A stretch of 51,928 bases of DNA from ANME-2 cluster archaeon (GTDB lineage: Archaea; Halobacteriota; Methanosarcinia; Methanosarcinales; Methanocomedenaceae). The translations under genes and the position numbers were made by a program. The notes beneath the pieces are model-generated. The model was not told where the DNA came from, ran no database searches, and saw nothing but the letters and a program-made list of their open reading frames with translations. Within the stretch, counting starts at the first letter, position 1. Each line of letters opens with the position of its first letter. Location of the stretch: positions 1 to 51,928 of the forward strand of contig JAAXOC010000009.1 in NCBI GenBank assembly GCA_014237145.1, in the 5' to 3' direction. Below are positions 7,583 through 15,192 of this stretch, one piece after another.

Positions 7583-8278
7583 ATGCTCAAAGTTGAAAAT
7601 GTCAATGTTTCCTACGGTTCTGTCAAGATACTATGGGATGTGGACTTCCACATCGGTGAAGGAGAGATCATCACAATTATCGGTCCGAACGGTGCAGGCA
7701 AGACCACCATTGTCAAGACCATAATGGGACTGCTCAAACCCACATCAGGTACTATCGAATTCAATGGAAACCCAATCCATCTGGCACCCACCCACAAGAT
7801 CGTAGAAGATGGCATCGCCCTTGTACCAGAAGGAAGAGAACTGTTCCCAAGGATGACCATAATGGAAAACCTGCAAATGGGAGCATACACCTCAGATGAA
7901 AAGGAAGATACACTGAAATCGGTGTTCAACCTGTTCCCCAGGCTGGAAGAACGACAGAAACAGTCTGCCGGTACTATGAGCGGCGGTGAGCAGCAGATGC
8001 TGGCCATAGCCAGGGGTCTTATGTCACGTCCCAAACTATTGATACTGGATGAACCCTCACTGGGACTGGCACCGATAATGGTCAAAACAGTGTTCGATAT
8101 AGTCAAGACCCTGAACAGTGAAGGCGTGACCGTGCTGCTGGTGGAACAGAATATCCATCACGCACTGGAAGCATCAAATAGGGGATACGTGCTTGAGACC
8201 GGGCGCATCACCCTTGAAGGGTCAAGCAGTGAACTGCTTGACAATAACCATGTCAAAGAGGCATATCTCGGGATGTAG
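7583..8278 (+). CDS. livF: LivF, branched-chain amino acid ABC transporter ATPase
   Basis: A 231-residue ATPase energising import of branched-chain or related amino acids at the inner face of the membrane. It has Walker A GPNGAGKT (34-41), signature MSGGEQQ (132-138), Walker B LLILDEP (152-158) and the switch His in VLLVEQNIHHAL. The length is standard and the frame intact. It follows livG by 11 bp; the permease genes livM and livH and binding protein livK lie 1.8 kb away on the other strand. Its last 81 bp are duplicated at 10006-10086. Confidence 0.93.
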   Translation: MLKVENVNVSYGSVKILWDVDFHIGEGEIITIIGPNGAGKTTIVKTIMGLLKPTSGTIEFNGNPIHLAPTHKIVEDGIALVPEGRELFPRMTIMENLQMGAYTSDEKEDTLKSVFNLFPRLEERQKQSAGTMSGGEQQMLAIARGLMSRPKLLILDEPSLGLAPIMVKTVFDIVKTLNSEGVTVLLVEQNIHHALEASNRGYVLETGRITLEGSSSELLDNNHVKEAYLGM

Positions 8279-8297
8279 TGCCCGCAACTTTATCAGT
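8198..8297 (+). repeat. 100-bp exact duplication, copy 1 (3' end of livF)
   Basis: Bases 8198-8297 are identical to 10006-10105. The repeat starts at ACCGGGCGCA inside livF and runs past its stop into what is, in copy 2, the 3' end of livM. The two copies bracket an 1808-bp period that contains repeat copies D and E and a nucleotidyltransferase gene pair. Confidence 0.95.
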
Positions 8298-8309
8298 GAT
8301 TTTTTTTCA

Positions 8310-8530
8310 CAAAGGATGCTCTGCGAACCTCTGCGGTTTAATATATTACATCGATTATATAGTTTAATAGCCATGGGGGTCCCTCCACTGCACTCACCAC
8401 TCCCCGAGGCCGCCGCACGCATGCAGAACACCCGTGCGCCGTCTGCCGCAGTGTTTGGCTGGGACGGGTGCGGTTTGTCTAGATCATAGGGGAGAGCAGA
8501 GGGGCCAGCGGGAGATAAAATGCAACGAAA
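8310..8530. repeat. Composite dispersed repeat, copy D
   Basis: The gene-free gap 8279-8571 holds a CTCTGCGAACCTCTGCGGTT run, the AT-rich module (TTATATAGTTTAATAGCCATG, about 8355), and a GC-rich module with CGAGGCCGCCGCACGCATGC and CGCCGTCTGCCGCAGTGTTT. It matches parts of copies B and C but lacks the GGGCGCAGGCTGTGGGG core. No gene is supported here. Confidence 0.65.
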
Positions 8531-8571
8531 GGACGCTGGGAGTCATTCTATTTTGAGAGATGGATTTCGTG

Positions 8572-8766
8572 TTATTTTTTAAGTGATTTTAAATACTTTT
8601 CTGGTGAAAATGGATAGTTGACTGCATTTTCAAATAAACTGTTGAGAAAGTCCGTTTGCTGTTTACTCCATACTTCATTTGGTACGGATTTGACCCATCG
8701 GCTGTAGAAACGTACAAATTCAAGTCTTTCTTTTAGGTTTTGCTTTTTATCAAAATTCGATTCCAT
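8572..8766 (-). CDS. Small partner protein of the nucleotidyltransferase
   Basis: A 64-residue basic protein beginning MESNFDKKQNLKERLEFVRF, with two aromatic helices (FYSRWVKSVPNEVW and FLNSLFENAVNYPFSPEKYL). No family is named with confidence. It overlaps the 3' end of the nucleotidyltransferase-like gene by 17 bp, so the two are translated as a pair, the layout of AbiE-like and other nucleotidyltransferase toxin-antitoxin modules. A role as toxin or antitoxin subunit is inferred from context only. Confidence 0.65.
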   Translation of the reverse strand: MESNFDKKQNLKERLEFVRFYSRWVKSVPNEVWSKQQTDFLNSLFENAVNYPFSPEKYLKSLKK

Positions 8767-9349
8767 AATTGCTACCTTCTACTTTAAGAAGATCCATATA
8801 GTGTTTCAATTTTTCTTTGTTTAGATGTTCACCAAATAATTCATATAAATAAACGGCATCTTCTATATCTTTATCACTGCCTAAATAAAGCTTGAAAGGT
8901 ATCTGGATTTCCAGAGGTGAAATGTTTATACTATCTCGATCGATTTTTACTTCCATATGCTTTTGTAAAGAGTCTTTATCTATTCTGTTTTTAGTAAATT
9001 TGATCTCGATATTTGGAATAACAGTATCCTGTATGGCAGCTCTGATTGCAAGTTTGTCATTAAGCATTCCATATAACTCTAAAGGATTTTCGGCATTTAA
9101 AAACCAATATTTCTTTTGGCGTAATTCGTCATTAAGCTGTTTGAACTTTTTGAAATCAATTTTTTCAATAAATATATCGATATCTTCCGTTCCCCTGGAT
9201 CTTCCGAAGAGTATAGAAACATAACCACTTACAATAACATAATCTGTATATTTTTCCAGAATTTTGATAAAGTCTATAACAAAAAGGTCCAGCTTGGAAA
9301 CCACTTTATTTCTTAGAAAAACATATTTTCCTTCTATTTCAAGTTCCAT
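8750..9349 (-). CDS. Nucleotidyltransferase-fold protein (AbiEii-like)
   Basis: A 199-residue protein with a nucleotidyltransferase core: DYVIVSGYVSILFGRSRGTEDIDIFIE carries the GS-like turn and the paired Asp residues of the DxD metal site near residues 50-75. The C-terminal part (SPLEIQIPFKLYLGSDKDIEDAVYLYELF) matches the pattern of bacterial and archaeal NTase proteins linked to toxin-antitoxin or abortive-infection systems. Start at 9349 has a GGATAAGG ribosome-binding site; the longer frame to 9409 has none. It lies inside the block flanked by the 100-bp duplication. Confidence 0.75.
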   Translation of the reverse strand: MELEIEGKYVFLRNKVVSKLDLFVIDFIKILEKYTDYVIVSGYVSILFGRSRGTEDIDIFIEKIDFKKFKQLNDELRQKKYWFLNAENPLELYGMLNDKLAIRAAIQDTVIPNIEIKFTKNRIDKDSLQKHMEVKIDRDSINISPLEIQIPFKLYLGSDKDIEDAVYLYELFGEHLNKEKLKHYMDLLKVEGSNYGIEF

Positions 9350-9554
9350 ATTATTTACCTTATCCTTAATTTGTAAATTAGAACTATCCCAATTCCATTG
9401 CTTCTTCAATTGGCATTTTTTTGAATTATCCGTTTATTGGAAACAAATTTGCTTATGTTTATGTTTTTTCATATACTGTTATTACTTAGGAACTACTTTA
9501 CTTCTTTTTATATATAATCATAGGCACCATATATGCCTGTTGTATTGCTAACCG

Positions 9555-10005
9555 GGCCACAAGTTGTTACTCAATGTTCCTACTGGTAAGTGCGTGTAGA
9601 ATACTAAAGGTGAAGTAAAGCATCTGGGTGCAGGAATCAGCGACAAGCAGGGGGGCATAAGAGCCTAAGAATGAACTAACGAGGGGGGGAATTAGTTCAA
9701 TACTAACTGCAGAGAGTCATAGAGAAAAGCAAAAATGCTCTGTGCACTCCGTGTCCTCTGTGGCTTAAGAATTACGAGACCGTCACATTACATGTTGGTA
9801 TTATCAAACTAACCGCAGACGAACGCAGATAAACGCGGATACGCTACCTGAAAATCTGTGTTCATCTGTGTTTATCTGTGGTTTAATTAAATTCACCAAC
9901 ACGAATTGTAACGGTCTCAGAATTACACAAACTATATATTTTAACCACCATGTCACCACCGGCAGCCCTCACCACCACCCAAGGCCGCCGCCTGCATACA
10001 AAGCA
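9555..10005. repeat. Composite dispersed repeat, copy E, interrupted by a MITE
   Basis: The gap 9350-10060 has no gene. From about 9610 it has a degraded GC-rich module, a CACAGAG inverted repeat (9710-9768: GAGAGTCATAGAGAAAAGC with CTCTGTGCACTCCGTGTCC), the AT-rich module (AAACTATATATTTTAACCAC, about 9929) and a GC-rich module to 10005, where it joins the livF duplicate. Copy B shows the CACAGAG and AT-rich modules directly adjacent, whereas here a 143-bp element lies between them. Confidence 0.7.
9776..9918. mobile_element. 143-bp MITE-like element with 8-bp target duplication
   Basis: The element starts GAGACCGTCACATTAC and ends in the inverted equivalent GTAACGGTCTC; the terminal 24 bp pair with 20 matches. 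AGAATTAC lies directly outside both ends (9768-9775 and 9919-9926). The inside is a nested hairpin of CGCAGAT-type repeats (9811-9840 with 9854-9884). Repeat copy B at 2770-2810 has the same flanking modules without this element and serves as a related empty site. It has no coding capacity. Confidence 0.8.
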
Positions 10006-10105
10006 ACCGGGCGCATCACCCTTGAAGGGTCAAGCAGTGAACTGCTTGACAATAACCATGTCAAAGAGGCATATCTCGGGATGTAGTGCCCGCAACTTTA
10101 TCAGT
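10006..10105 (+). repeat. 100-bp exact duplication, copy 2 (livF tail overlapping livM)
   Basis: Identical to 8198-8297. It contains the last 81 bp of livF including the stop at 10084-10086, then the sequence antisense to the last codons of livM. This copy therefore preserves what looks like the ancestral arrangement, with livF and livM converging and overlapping by 26 bp. The left junction lies at the 10-bp ACCGGGCGCA shared by the dispersed repeat and livF. Confidence 0.95.
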
Positions 10106-11089
10106 AATCTTTTTTATTAGCGGCATCAAGCCCTTAGGCAGGAACAGAATCTCAAGAACCAGTATCACACCAAGGATAAGCAGACGGTCAATGCTCATAC
10201 CCCACAATCCCATCTGTTCCCATAGAATATTTATTACCAGTGCACCTATGACGGGACCGCCTATTGTCCCGATTCCCCCGCTTATTGTCATAATAATAGG
10301 CATAAAGGAATTATGTATGCTGAATATCTCAGGGTTGATGAAATAATTGTAAGGAGCGAACAGTGCTCCTGCAAATCCTGCCATAAACGTACTGATCATG
10401 AACGCTATCAGCTTATACCGTGTGATATCCACACCCATCATGCCAGCTTCGGCCTGGTTCTCCCTGATAGCCGCAAAGGCAAACCCGATCTTTGACCTGA
10501 TCACCAGGTGAGATGCCAGTATTGTTCCTACCATAGCGAAGAAGAACAGGTAATAATATTGGGCTCTTGACACAATGTCAGGTGAATATATTCCAAGACT
10601 GCCGCCAAGCATATGTGGGTCCATGCTGCCTGATAGACCCACTGCAATAAGTACACCATTTATTGCCTCGATAAAAACTGATAACTCATTTACCACAGCA
10701 GCCATTATTATAGCAAAACCGAATGTGACAAGCCCCAGGAACCATTCTTTTAACCTGACACAAATAATACCTAAGAACAATCCCACCATTGACGCAGCCA
10801 GTGCGCCGGTCAACACTCCCAACACTGGTGTTACACCGTTTATAATAAGGATGGTGGAAGCAAAGCCCCCTATACCAAGAAAAGCCGCATGTCCCAGGGA
10901 TGCCTGTCCTGAATATGCCAGCAGGTTCCAGCTTGTTGAGAACATGATATAGAAAAACGTGAGTATTATTATCCTGTTATAGAAATCGTCAGTTATCACC
11001 AGTGGCAGTGCCAGCCCGATCATCACCAGTAATAAGTATGCTGAGTATGAGGAAACTGCATATTTGCTAACCAGTTCTCTAACAGTCAT
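10061..11089 (-). CDS. livM: LivM, branched-chain amino acid ABC transporter permease
   Basis: A 342-residue polytopic permease with about ten hydrophobic helices and the LivM signatures YSGQASLGHAAFLGIGGFAS (about 58-78) and FAAIRENQAEAGMMGVD, the cytoplasmic EAA-like loop contacting the ATPase. The C-terminal nine residues (GTTSRDMPL) are encoded opposite the livF tail. A GGAAC sequence sits upstream of the ATG, inside the end of livH. It follows livH by one base and is probably in one transcript livK-livH-livM. Confidence 0.92.
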   Translation of the reverse strand: MTVRELVSKYAVSSYSAYLLLVMIGLALPLVITDDFYNRIIILTFFYIMFSTSWNLLAYSGQASLGHAAFLGIGGFASTILIINGVTPVLGVLTGALAASMVGLFLGIICVRLKEWFLGLVTFGFAIIMAAVVNELSVFIEAINGVLIAVGLSGSMDPHMLGGSLGIYSPDIVSRAQYYYLFFFAMVGTILASHLVIRSKIGFAFAAIRENQAEAGMMGVDITRYKLIAFMISTFMAGFAGALFAPYNYFINPEIFSIHNSFMPIIMTISGGIGTIGGPVIGALVINILWEQMGLWGMSIDRLLILGVILVLEILFLPKGLMPLIKKITDKVAGTTSRDMPL

Positions 11090-11090
11090 G

Positions 11091-11963
11091 TCAATGTTCC
11101 TCCCCGAAAATACCGGTCGGCCTTATTACCAGCACGATGATCAGAAGTACGAATGCCACTGCTTCCTTCCATGCTCCCCCGAAATAGAATATAGTAAAAT
11201 TCTGGACCAGTCCCAGCATCAATCCTGCGATGATAGCACCCGGGATGCTGCCAAGACCGCCAATAATGATCACTGTGAAGGCCATGATACCTGGTATGGT
11301 ACCCATATACGGATTGAAAGGGGACAGGATAGCGTGGACCGTACCCGCTGATGCGGCCAGGGCTGAACCAATCCCGAAACTCAGCATATACATATGATTG
11401 ACATTTACACCCATTAACATAGCTGCTTCATGGTTCTGGCTGGTTGCCCGCAGCGCCCGGCCCACATCGGTCCTTGTAAGGAACAAATATAGACTGATAA
11501 GTATCAATGCCGTAAATGCAATAGCGATAATCCGGTCATATGTTATGTTCAGCACTCCAAGGTCCAGGGTCATTGAACTGTAAGGACTGTTGATCTTTTT
11601 GATGTCGTCTGTCCATAATTTCACTGCTGCATTTTGAAGAATATAAATTAAACCAAGGCTTAAGAATATCTCGTTCAGTTTTCCTGTTCCCAGAACCTTC
11701 CTGAACCCAAAACGTTCTATTATTACTCCAAAAATCCCAATGATGACCATTGAGAATAGCATTAGGAAATAAGGGTTCAGACCTGTGTAATAATATAGTC
11801 CGAAACTGGTAAAAGCGCTAAGCATCATGATCTCGCCATGAGCAAAGTTCACCACCTTCATCACACCGAATATCATATTCAGGCCCACTGCCATGAGTAC
11901 ATAGATACATCCGGCTGTCAGGCCCCAGATGAATATCTGTAACAATGTGGTGATTTCAGTCAT
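11091..11963 (-). CDS. livH: LivH, branched-chain amino acid ABC transporter permease
   Basis: A 290-residue permease with about eight membrane helices. Signatures are GLNMIFGVMKVVNFAHGEIMML (about residues 27-48), the loop DVGRALRATSQNHEAAMLMG and GGLGSIPGAIIAG. It forms the translocation pore with LivM, powered by LivF and LivG. With livG interrupted, transport may depend on a LivF homodimer or may be lost. It ends two bases before the livM start. It lies 43 bp after livK. Confidence 0.93.
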   Translation of the reverse strand: MTEITTLLQIFIWGLTAGCIYVLMAVGLNMIFGVMKVVNFAHGEIMMLSAFTSFGLYYYTGLNPYFLMLFSMVIIGIFGVIIERFGFRKVLGTGKLNEIFLSLGLIYILQNAAVKLWTDDIKKINSPYSSMTLDLGVLNITYDRIIAIAFTALILISLYLFLTRTDVGRALRATSQNHEAAMLMGVNVNHMYMLSFGIGSALAASAGTVHAILSPFNPYMGTIPGIMAFTVIIIGGLGSIPGAIIAGLMLGLVQNFTIFYFGGAWKEAVAFVLLIIVLVIRPTGIFGEEH

Positions 11964-12006
11964 GCTAAAAGATAATTAATAAAAATAAAGGAAATCGGTG
12001 GATCGT

Positions 12007-13308
12007 TCATCCACCAATTTCATAGTTGTCAGGCAGTACAAAGTCTTGCTCTTTTAGACTATCCGGAAGGACGATGACAGGTTTGAGTTCTTCAGTCTCC
12101 TCGTCCCAGAACATCTGTTCAATGAATATAATTGGTGATATCTCATTGTACTCATCAAAGGTGATGTTCCCGCCTTCCAGCAAAATAAGCATCTCGGATT
12201 CGTTAGTCTGTTTGATGGCATCCCTTACCTGTGTCCGATCAAGTGAACCTGCTCGCTCAATTGCAGAGGCTGCCAGATAGATACCGTCGTAGGTATCAGC
12301 ACCCATCATACCAGGCATTTCATCCCATTTGGCTAGATATGCTTCCTTATACGGTCCCATCAGTTCAGTGTATTCGGCTGCATAGGGTGCGAACTTGCTT
12401 TCAAGAAGCTGGCCGTCGCCCCATTCGCCCAGGAGTTTGTAGAACGCAGGGTCCTCGTTACATTCCACTGCCATGTAAAGCGTATTAAGACCTACATCCC
12501 TCTGTCCCTGGATATAGACACTGGATGTGTCCTTCACAAAACCAACTGTGTAAACTGCATCAGGTTTTGCTTCTGCTATCTTGGTCAGGTATGTGTGGAA
12601 ATCAGTTTCATCTGTGGGATACTTCTCCTGAGCCACTAATTCTATTGGCATGCTGTTATCCTCAATATATGCCACACTGGATTCAATAACACCTTTTCCA
12701 TAGGCATCGTCCCTGTATATCAAAGCCAGTTTCAGGTCCCTGTCTGCGGCAACCATTGGTTTAAGTTCGTCCACAAAGAACTGCAGGATGGGCTGTGAAT
12801 AGTCGTCCGTGGTTGAACAGTAATGGAAGAAATAACTGGTATCGATCTCTGTTCTTCTTGTAACCTGGGAACTGGACGCACCTGTGATAATGTACGGCAC
12901 TTTACCGGCGGCCGGTACCTGGTTGGCCAGAGTGACACCACTGGAGAAACCGCCCACAAGTACTACTACATTCTCGTTTGTGATCAATCGCTCCACAGCA
13001 GTTACACCTTCGGTTGGTGAAGTTTGTGTATCTCCTTCTACCAATTTCAGTGGTATTTTTACTCCATATTCTTCTACATACACTCCACCATCTGCATTGA
13101 TCTCTTCTACTGCCAGGACAGCAGCCTGTTTCATGTCATTACCTACATCAGAAGCACCACCGCTAAGCGGCGCTACAAGTCCGATGTTGATGTATTCAGG
13201 CGTACCTTCTTCAGACGTACCTTCTTCAGACGTATCGGTACAACCTGCGGTAATGAGTACTAGAAGAATTAATGCGATAATGGATAATTTAGCATTAATT
13301 ATTTTCAT
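12007..13308 (-). CDS. livK: LivK-type substrate-binding lipoprotein
   Basis: A 433-residue periplasmic-binding-fold protein anchored by a lipobox: signal helix then LITAGC with Cys23. The linker repeats EEGTSEEGT, encoded by a 15-bp direct repeat near 13201-13230. The receptor domain begins INIGLVAPLSGGASDVG and shows ERLITNENVVVLVGGFSSG, typical of branched-chain amino acid or amide binders; the ligand is not evident. An AGGAGG ribosome-binding site lies upstream of the ATG. It is first in the livKHM operon. Confidence 0.92.
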   Translation of the reverse strand: MKIINAKLSIIALILLVLITAGCTDTSEEGTSEEGTPEYINIGLVAPLSGGASDVGNDMKQAAVLAVEEINADGGVYVEEYGVKIPLKLVEGDTQTSPTEGVTAVERLITNENVVVLVGGFSSGVTLANQVPAAGKVPYIITGASSSQVTRRTEIDTSYFFHYCSTTDDYSQPILQFFVDELKPMVAADRDLKLALIYRDDAYGKGVIESSVAYIEDNSMPIELVAQEKYPTDETDFHTYLTKIAEAKPDAVYTVGFVKDTSSVYIQGQRDVGLNTLYMAVECNEDPAFYKLLGEWGDGQLLESKFAPYAAEYTELMGPYKEAYLAKWDEMPGMMGADTYDGIYLAASAIERAGSLDRTQVRDAIKQTNESEMLILLEGGNITFDEYNEISPIIFIEQMFWDEETEELKPVIVLPDSLKEQDFVLPDNYEIGG

Positions 13309-13324
13309 AACTTTTATTCCTCCT

Positions 13325-13385
13325 ATTATATAAATATTGAATAAACAAAATCATACTATTTCTTAGTATATATATATTTAAGTTT
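13325..13385 (-). promoter_or_regulatory. Probable livK promoter region
   Basis: Directly upstream of livK lies a run of alternating A and T (TAGTATATATATATTTAAG at 13364-13382, and TATATAAATATTG at 13326-13338) that fits archaeal TATA elements reading toward livK. The gap 13309-13570 separates livK from the convergently unrelated PflX-like gene; no other gene was seen in it. Confidence 0.4.
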
Positions 13386-13570
13386 TTCTAAATTCTAAAC
13401 ATCCGGGACTACACATATTATGATTCTCATAATGAGCAGTGTGTTCACAATATTATCCATAGATATAGTCTCCGGCCGGGGTCGTGTCTCCGAGTAAAAA
13501 CTGGTCCCAATTTATTGCCAATATTCGTGTACATCATATACAATCATTGGATACTTCCCTGCCATACAGT

Positions 13571-14506
13571 TCACTCGTTAGGAAATCCCCTGTGCAGCCC
13601 CAGTCCCCTGGCCATATCCAGCACATTATAATATTCCTCAATGTACACAGCCCTGTTAATATCCTCAAATTCCATTGCACGATATGCGGGCCTGTACTGA
13701 AGCATAATATTCACATAACTCTCCCTTGATATTTCATTGGCAATGAACTCCAGCACCTGCAAACTATCAGCCCCGTTATTGGGAAGTACCAGGTGGCGCA
13801 TCAGCAGCCCGTGCCAGGCAATAGTCCGATCGATCACAAGGTCGCCCACCTGCCTGTGCATCTCACGCACCGCCAGCTTGCACACCTCGAAATAATCAGG
13901 GGCATCACTGTACAGTTTCGCACTCTCAATGCCGCCATACTTGATATCAGGCATATAGATATCCACAATACCGTCAAGCAGTTCCAGGGTCCGGGCATCC
14001 TCGTAACCGCTGCAATTATACACAACAGGCAGTCTCAACCCCTTTCTGGCTGCAATAGCCACGGCCTTTACAAGATGGGGCGTGTAATGGGTCGGAGTGA
14101 CAAGATTGATATTGTGGCAGCCGATACGCTGGAGCCAGAGCATGCTATCTGCCAGTTGCTCTTCGGTGATTGGATTACCTTTTCCCTCATGGCTGATATC
14201 ATAATTCTGGCAGTACACACAGCGCAGATTACAATTTGCGAGGAACACAGTACCCGAACCTCCAATTCCAGCCAGGGGAGCTTCCTCCCAGAAATGGGGC
14301 TGGACCGAGGACACCACCAGTTCAGCACCGGCCTGGCAGTACCCTATCTCACCATCAAGCCTGTTCACACCGCAATTCCTTGGACAGATATCACAATGCT
14401 CAAGTTTCGAAAACAGCTTTTCGATACGGTTGTCAATCTCACCACTATTGACCAGTTCCATATAGGCCGGCTCAAATTCAGTTAAATAATCTAATTTTTC
14501 ATTCAT
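13571..14506 (-). CDS. PflX-like radical SAM protein
   Basis: A 311-residue radical SAM enzyme of the COG1313/PflX type. The CNLRCVYC motif at 92-99 binds the [4Fe-4S] cluster, and an N-terminal Cys set (CDICPRNCGVNRLDGEIGYC, 38-57) is characteristic of this group. The family resembles pyruvate-formate-lyase activators, but its target is unknown. The start overlaps the end of the DUF47 gene by 4 bp, so it is the last gene of the phoU-pit-DUF47 operon, which is not an obvious functional match. Confidence 0.88.
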   Translation of the reverse strand: MNEKLDYLTEFEPAYMELVNSGEIDNRIEKLFSKLEHCDICPRNCGVNRLDGEIGYCQAGAELVVSSVQPHFWEEAPLAGIGGSGTVFLANCNLRCVYCQNYDISHEGKGNPITEEQLADSMLWLQRIGCHNINLVTPTHYTPHLVKAVAIAARKGLRLPVVYNCSGYEDARTLELLDGIVDIYMPDIKYGGIESAKLYSDAPDYFEVCKLAVREMHRQVGDLVIDRTIAWHGLLMRHLVLPNNGADSLQVLEFIANEISRESYVNIMLQYRPAYRAMEFEDINRAVYIEEYYNVLDMARGLGLHRGFPNE

Positions 14507-15192
14507 CTTCGTAAGATCATCGTCCTTAGGCGGTCTGCTGCCTTACTGGCACTATCAGCAATGTTGCCCATATCCCGCAACAGACTTATCAAATAGAACA
14601 CGCCCGTACCGCCAAGTTCGTCCTCGTATTTGAAGACCGTGGCCTGGAGTTGTTTCTTGGTAATATCTGTCTCATGTTCCAGTTCCTCGACAATGGGGAC
14701 TTTTTTGAGTATTCTCTTAATTTCCTTTTTACTGAAAGATGTTTCAAGGAGTTTGGCAATATCATCCACCATATCCTCATAGGCATCAACAGTTTTGACA
14801 ATACGCTCCATCAACTCAAGCACCCCTTCCTTGATCTCAGGCTGAAGTTCGGTCTCCCTTAAGGTAAGCCAGTGGGCAGTATGATGGGCATTATCTGCGA
14901 TCGAGTCCTGGGGTTTCAGGAAAGAAAGCAGGTCATTAGGGTCTACCGGCAGCATCATGGAACTGGGTATGAGCTTACGTATGGTCTGTTTGATTATATC
15001 AGCCTCATACTCTATAGCAGATATTTCAGTGTTGAACGTATGCACCGCCATATAATCGCCCCTGCAATAGGCTTTCACGGAAAGCTGCAGCTTTTGCACA
15101 GCCTGCCCTCCTTTCTCTGCATGTGTGTGAACAGGTTTAAAGGGTGATTCCCCGAATATTCCAAGCACAGAACGAATATACTCAATTGGCAT
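14503..15192 (-). CDS. DUF47 PhoU-like phosphate transport accessory protein
   Basis: A 229-residue all-helical protein of the DUF47/TIGR00153 group: AVQKLQLSVKAYCRGDY near residue 30, EYEADIIKQTIRKLIPSSMM, and VEELEHETDITKKQLQATVF late, repeating the PhoU E-x-E-x-D metal pattern. Such proteins accompany Pit-type transporters and are thought to gate or regulate them. The start overlaps the pit stop by one base (TAATG), indicating translational coupling. Confidence 0.9.
   Translation of the reverse strand: MPIEYIRSVLGIFGESPFKPVHTHAEKGGQAVQKLQLSVKAYCRGDYMAVHTFNTEISAIEYEADIIKQTIRKLIPSSMMLPVDPNDLLSFLKPQDSIADNAHHTAHWLTLRETELQPEIKEGVLELMERIVKTVDAYEDMVDDIAKLLETSFSKKEIKRILKKVPIVEELEHETDITKKQLQATVFKYEDELGGTGVFYLISLLRDMGNIADSASKAADRLRTMILRR

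Noticed and set aside
9868-10086. 72-codon plus-strand frame ending like LivF
   Set aside because: Its end is the duplicated livF tail and its start is repeat DNA; there is no start signal, so it is a by-product of the duplication.
13793-14485. 230-codon plus-strand frame opposite the radical SAM gene
   Set aside because: It is an antisense shadow of a gene with clear motifs and has no domain itself.
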